Origin: Spartinivicinus marinus
Lineage (GTDB): Bacteria; Pseudomonadota; Gammaproteobacteria; Pseudomonadales; Zooshikellaceae
Direction: 5' to 3'
DNA: 64,000 nucleotides
Assembly: GCF_026309355.1 (NCBI RefSeq)
Contig: NZ_JAPJZK010000001.1
Location: 3,740,501 to 3,804,500 of the forward strand
The notes under the pieces are model-generated. The model did no database searches and was not told the DNA's origin. It saw nothing but the letters and a program-made list of their open reading frames with translations. A program made the translations under genes and the position numbers. This document shows positions 59,808-64,000 of the stretch, one piece after another (position 1 is the stretch's first letter; each line of letters starts with the position of its first letter).

Positions 59808-62800
59808 ATGCCAAAGCGGACTGACATCAAAAGTATTCTGATTTTAGGGGCTGGGCCAATTGTGATTGGCCAAGCTTGTGAGTTTGATTATTCGGGGGCT
59901 CAAGCCTGTAAAGCACTTCGGGAGGAGGGGTATCGAGTAATCTTGGTTAACTCTAACCCCGCTACTATTATGACTGATCCTGTGATGGCGGATGCTACCT
60001 ATATTGAGCCAATCCGTTGGGAAACAGTCGCTAAAATCATTGAAAAAGAAAAACCGGATGCACTGCTGCCAACAATGGGGGGGCAAACGGCCCTTAATTG
60101 TGCGCTGGATTTGCACCGTCATGGTATTTTGGAGCAATTCAAAGTAGAGCTGATCGGTGCAAACCATGATGCTATTGATAAAGCTGAAGATCGTCACCGC
60201 TTTGATGAAGCAATGAAAGCCATTGGTTTGGCAACGCCAAAAGCGGGTATTGCTCACAGCATGGAAGAAGCTTATCAAGTGCAGGCTGAAGTTGGCTTTC
60301 CTTGTATTATTCGTCCGTCTTTCACTATGGGTGGAACGGGTGGTGGTATTGCCTATAACCGTGAAGAGTTTGAAGAAATCTGTCAGCGAGGCTTGGATTT
60401 ATCACCAACCAATGAGCTTTTAATTGATGAATCGCTGATTGGCTGGAAAGAGTACGAAATGGAAGTTGTTCGGGATAAAAACGACAACTGCATTATTGTT
60501 TGTTCGATTGAAAACTTTGACCCGATGGGCGTTCATACCGGTGACTCAATAACGGTTGCACCTGCACAAACGCTTACTGATAAAGAATATCAGCTGATGA
60601 GAAATGCATCGGTTGCTGTGCTTAGGGAAATTGGCGTAGAGACTGGAGGGTCAAATGTACAGTTTGGTATGGACCCTAACAATGGTCGGATGGTAGTCAT
60701 TGAAATGAACCCAAGGGTTTCTCGCTCTTCTGCACTAGCCTCTAAAGCAACTGGTTTTCCAATTGCTAAGGTAGCGGCTAAGTTAGCAGTAGGTTATACC
60801 CTGGATGAGTTGAAGAATGATATCACTGGTGGTGCAACCCCTGCCTCTTTTGAGCCTGCAATCGACTATGTAGTCACTAAAATCCCTCGTTTTGCCTTCG
60901 AAAAATTCCCTCAAGCAGATGCTCGATTGACCACGCAAATGAAGTCTGTCGGTGAGGTGATGGCGATTGGCCGTAACTTCCAAGAGTCTGTGCAAAAAGC
61001 CTTGAGAGGTTTGGAAGTGGGGGTCGATGGGTTTGACTCCATGCAGAACTTGGATGCTGAAGATGCGTTGCAAACGTTAAAGTCTGAGTTGATAACTCCA
61101 AAAGCAGAAAGAATATGGCGTGTGGCAGATGCATTTAGAGCAGGTCTATCTGTAGATGATGTCTTTGAGTTTACGAAGATCGATCGCTGGTTTTTAGTGC
61201 AAATTGAAGACTTGGTTAAAGTTGAGGAGAACGTTGCTAAGCTGGGGCTTCATGAGATTGATGAGAAGCTGACTTTCCAATTGAAGCGTAAAGGATTTTC
61301 TGATGCGCGCTTGGCCAAGTTATTAGGGATTAGTGAAAAGAGCTTCCGCGAGCATCGTCAGAAGTTTGGAGTGCGCCCTGTTTATAAAAGAGTAGATACT
61401 TGTGCAGCTGAGTTTGCTTCTTCCACTGCCTACATGTATTCGACCTATGATGAGGAGTGCGAGGCAGCACCAACCGCTAGGCCTAAAATCATGGTGCTGG
61501 GTGGTGGGCCAAACCGGATTGGTCAGGGTATTGAATTTGATTATTGCTGTGTTCATGCGGCGCTGGCGCTCAAGGAAGATGGTTATGAAACCATTATGGT
61601 TAACTGTAACCCTGAAACGGTTTCAACAGACTATGATACGTCCGACCGACTATATTTTGAGTCAGTCACTTTAGAAGATGTGCTGGAAATTGTTGAAGTT
61701 GAGCGGCCGCAAGGAGTGATTGTTCATTATGGTGGACAAACACCTCTGAAATTGGCTAGAGGCCTTGAAGCGGCAGGTGTGCCTATTATTGGTACTACTC
61801 CGGAAGCGATTGACCGTGCGGAAGATCGTGAGCGCTTCCAGCAAATGATTGAGCGGTTAGGACTCAAGCAGCCTGCTAACGGCACGGCAAGAAGTACTGA
61901 TGAAGCTGTCACCATTGCTACGGAAATTGGTTATCCCTTAGTGGTTCGTCCGTCCTATGTGCTGGGTGGTCGAGCGATGGAAATCGTAAGTAATGAAGAA
62001 GAACTGCAAAAATATATGCGGGAAGCGGTTCAGGTTTCCAATGACAGTCCGGTTTTACTAGACTTTTTCTTGAACCGTGCCATTGAGGTTGATATTGATG
62101 CGGTTTGTGATGGTAAAGCTGTGGTGATTGGCGCCATTATGCAACATATCGAGCAAGCGGGCGTACACTCTGGTGATTCTGCCTGCTCTCTACCTCCCTA
62201 CAGTCTCAGCAAAGATTTTCAGGATCAGATTCGCGAGCAAGTGAAGCGAATGGCGCTTGAGCTGGGCGTAGTTGGGTTAATGAATGTGCAACTGGCAATT
62301 CAGGATGACGAAATTTATGTCATTGAAGTCAACCCAAGGGCTTCACGAACGGTACCATTTGTTTCAAAATGCATAGGCCGCTCGTTAGCGAAAGTGGCAG
62401 CACTGGTAATGGCTGGCAAGTCGCTAGCAGAAGTTGGTTTTACTGAGGAAATAATCCCCCCTTATTTCTGTGTGAAAGAGTCGGTTTTTCCATTTAATAA
62501 GTTTCCAGGTGTGGACCCGATTTTAGGGCCTGAAATGAAATCAACAGGTGAAGTGATGGGGGTGGGGGATAGCTTTGCAGAAGCTTTTGCTAAAGGACAT
62601 CTGGCTGCTCATGCTATGCTGCCAACAGAAGGCAAAGTTATTATCAGTGTTAGAGATGAAGACAAGCCACGAGCGGTTGGTGTGGCAAAGGCACTTATTG
62701 CTCAAGGCTTTAGTATTTACGCAACTGCTGGTACAGCAAAAGCTTTAGAGTCAGCTGGCCTGGTAATTCAGCGAGTGAATAAAGTGACTGAAGGCCGTCC

Positions 62801-63032
62801 GCACTTAGTTGACATGATTAAAAATGACGAAATTTCGCTAGTGATCAATACTACCGAGGGGCGCCAAGCTATTGCTGACTCTTATATGATTAGGCGATCA
62901 GCGTTACAGCATAAAGTGCCTTACTCTACTACATTAGCAGGAGCTGAGGCTGTTGCTCAGGCAATTCAATTTGGCCCTGAGCGAACAGTTCGTCGGCTAC
63001 AGGATTTGCACAAAGGTATTATGAATGAATAG
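59808..63032 (+). CDS. carB: Carbamoyl-phosphate synthase large subunit
   Basis: A 1074-residue enzyme: two ATP-grasp halves, residues 1-400 ([21 protein letters not shown]) and 550-935 ([19 protein letters not shown]), joined by an oligomerisation domain, and a C-terminal MGS-like allosteric domain from about 936. Supplies carbamoyl phosphate for arginine and pyrimidines. Confidence 0.99.
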   Translation: MPKRTDIKSILILGAGPIVIGQACEFDYSGAQACKALREEGYRVILVNSNPATIMTDPVMADATYIEPIRWETVAKIIEKEKPDALLPTMGGQTALNCALDLHRHGILEQFKVELIGANHDAIDKAEDRHRFDEAMKAIGLATPKAGIAHSMEEAYQVQAEVGFPCIIRPSFTMGGTGGGIAYNREEFEEICQRGLDLSPTNELLIDESLIGWKEYEMEVVRDKNDNCIIVCSIENFDPMGVHTGDSITVAPAQTLTDKEYQLMRNASVAVLREIGVETGGSNVQFGMDPNNGRMVVIEMNPRVSRSSALASKATGFPIAKVAAKLAVGYTLDELKNDITGGATPASFEPAIDYVVTKIPRFAFEKFPQADARLTTQMKSVGEVMAIGRNFQESVQKALRGLEVGVDGFDSMQNLDAEDALQTLKSELITPKAERIWRVADAFRAGLSVDDVFEFTKIDRWFLVQIEDLVKVEENVAKLGLHEIDEKLTFQLKRKGFSDARLAKLLGISEKSFREHRQKFGVRPVYKRVDTCAAEFASSTAYMYSTYDEECEAAPTARPKIMVLGGGPNRIGQGIEFDYCCVHAALALKEDGYETIMVNCNPETVSTDYDTSDRLYFESVTLEDVLEIVEVERPQGVIVHYGGQTPLKLARGLEAAGVPIIGTTPEAIDRAEDRERFQQMIERLGLKQPANGTARSTDEAVTIATEIGYPLVVRPSYVLGGRAMEIVSNEEELQKYMREAVQVSNDSPVLLDFFLNRAIEVDIDAVCDGKAVVIGAIMQHIEQAGVHSGDSACSLPPYSLSKDFQDQIREQVKRMALELGVVGLMNVQLAIQDDEIYVIEVNPRASRTVPFVSKCIGRSLAKVAALVMAGKSLAEVGFTEEIIPPYFCVKESVFPFNKFPGVDPILGPEMKSTGEVMGVGDSFAEAFAKGHLAAHAMLPTEGKVIISVRDEDKPRAVGVAKALIAQGFSIYATAGTAKALESAGLVIQRVNKVTEGRPHLVDMIKNDEISLVINTTEGRQAIADSYMIRRSALQHKVPYSTTLAGAEAVAQAIQFGPERTVRRLQDLHKGIMNE

Positions 63033-63501
63033 GGTTCCAATGACTGTCCAGGGTGAACGTGCCCTAAGGGATGAGTTAGAACGACTAAAAGGGGTTGAGC
63101 GCCCAAGAATTATTCAAGCAATTGCCGATGCTCGAGAGCATGGTGATCTTAAGGAAAATGCTGAGTACCATGCAGCTAGGGAGCAGCAAAGCTTCACTGA
63201 AGGACGGATCAATGAAATAGAAGCGAAATTATCAAGCGCTCAGGTAATTGATGTCACCAAAATTGCTAAAACGGGTAAAGTGTTTTTTGGTACTACAGTT
63301 GCGCTGATTAATTTAGACTCAGATGAAGAAATGGAATACCAGATAGTGGGTGAAGATGAGGCGGATATTAAAAGTAATAAAGTATCCGTGAGTTCTCCTA
63401 TTGCTCGAGCCTTAATTGGTAAAGAAGAAGGGGATGTTGTTCTGGTTAAGACGCCTGCTGGTGACACTGAGTATGAGGTTGCAGAAGTTAAGCACCTATA
63501 A
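63025..63501 (+). CDS. greA: Transcript cleavage factor GreA
   Basis: A 158-residue GreA. The N-terminal coiled coil includes [21 protein letters not shown] with the acidic tip, and the C-terminal FKBP-like domain ends [18 protein letters not shown] fits the family start; it overlaps carB by 8 bp. Confidence 0.98.
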   Translation: MNRVPMTVQGERALRDELERLKGVERPRIIQAIADAREHGDLKENAEYHAAREQQSFTEGRINEIEAKLSSAQVIDVTKIAKTGKVFFGTTVALINLDSDEEMEYQIVGEDEADIKSNKVSVSSPIARALIGKEEGDVVLVKTPAGDTEYEVAEVKHL

Positions 63502-63520
63502 ACTATTCTGTTGATAAATA

Positions 63521-63550
63521 AAAAAGCCCCTTTGAGCAGGGGTTTTTTTT
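63521..63550. terminator. Bidirectional terminator between greA and yhbY
   Basis: AAAAAGCCCC, TTTGAGCA, GGGGTTTTTTTT; flanks two convergent genes. Confidence 0.88.
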
Positions 63551-63855
63551 TAGCTGCGTAATAAGTTTGATAATGCTGGATTCGGCTCTTTGGCTGGTTT
63601 GTAAATGAGTGCAATATTGCCGATGGTTTGAACCAGTTCAGCACCGACTTCTTTACAAAGCTCACCAATAAATGCTTTTTTTGCTTCTCTATCTCCCACT
63701 GCAAACTTAACTTTGATTAGTTCGTGATCAGCTAGGGCTCGAGTGGTTTCTTCTAAAACCCCTGCTGACAGCCCATTACTAGCAATGGTAACCACTGGTT
63801 TGAGATTGTGGCCGATGGTGCGAAAGCGCTTCTTTTGTGCAGCGGTTAAAGCCAT
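63550..63855 (-). CDS. yhbY: YhbY/CRS1-like RNA-binding protein
   Basis: A 101-residue CRM-domain protein: LTAAQKKRFRTIGHNLKPVVTIASNGLSAGVLEETTRALADHELIKVKFA. Associates with pre-50S ribosomes. Its stop lies at the terminator; the last 145 bases of the window hold only its upstream region. Confidence 0.96.
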   Translation of the reverse strand: MALTAAQKKRFRTIGHNLKPVVTIASNGLSAGVLEETTRALADHELIKVKFAVGDREAKKAFIGELCKEVGAELVQTIGNIALIYKPAKEPNPALSNLLRS

Positions 63856-64000
63856 GTAAATGATTCCGTAAAACTTAAGTGATTTCTCATGATAAACTAG
63901 AGGAGCATACTGTAATTAAGAAGCATACACCATCAAATAAGGTCGCGGATAATACAAGAACTGTTAGGTTGTTGCATAGTGGCTCAAGTGAAATAGTGAG

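Overview
This window comes from a low-GC gammaproteobacterium. The right end (about 47.1-63.9 kb) carries ssrA, smpB, an NSS-family transporter gene, ratA, rnfH, bamE, fur, recN, grpE, dnaK, dnaJ, dapB, carA, carB, greA and yhbY. This is the order found in Pseudomonas and related marine Gammaproteobacteria. The AT-rich base composition suggests a marine genus such as Zooshikella or Spartinivicinus rather than Pseudomonas itself. That genus guess is inference.

About 42.4 kb of the window (4740-47137) is a prophage inserted at the 3' end of ssrA. A 25-bp copy of the ssrA 3' end at 4740-4764 matches the true ssrA end at 47113-47137. Reading from the left, the prophage carries a DUF4234-like membrane protein next to the distal att site. 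A leftward operon follows: integrase, tandem-duplicated excisionase-like protein, CsrA-like protein, small paralogous proteins, short RdgC homologue and LuxR-type HTH protein. Two XRE regulators are separated by an IS481-type element. Rightward early genes include a lambda-O-like replication protein with iterons inside its gene, lambda P, Ref nuclease, dNMP kinase, a PD-(D/E)XK nuclease, two small paralogous proteins and a Q-type antiterminator. A toxin-antitoxin pair and a well-formed late promoter come next, then lysis genes that include a possible Tad1/Acb2 signal sponge. The structural genes are mosaic: an HK97-type head (HNH, TerS, TerL, portal, protease, capsid) joined to a P2-type contractile tail (V, W, J, I, H/G, FI, FII, E/E', T, U, X, D). 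Between the tail genes and the ssrA-proximal end lie four integron gene cassettes with attC sites and no integron integrase, a frame-shifted Dam gene, an RRM protein gene and an XRE regulator.

The first 4.7 kb is part of another, probably related, integrated element. It has its own small protein, CsrA-like protein, excisionase and integrase, homologous to the prophage module but on the opposite strand. They are followed by an AvcD-type anti-phage dCTP/dCMP deaminase gene preceded by a 61-codon gene, and a second copy of the RRM gene that encodes an identical protein.

The most interesting connection is between the two elements. The small protein encoded immediately upstream of the AvcD deaminase has two tandem relatives in the prophage early operon (18.5-18.9 kb), with no deaminase beside them. 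They are surrounded by four copies of an unexplained element of about 40 bp. One reading is that the prophage carries orphan relatives of the component that restrains AvcD. The cassette array inside a prophage, the CsrA-like phage proteins with an insertion, and a LexA box in front of an 18-codon leader in a phage whose repressors lack a protease domain are the other main observations.
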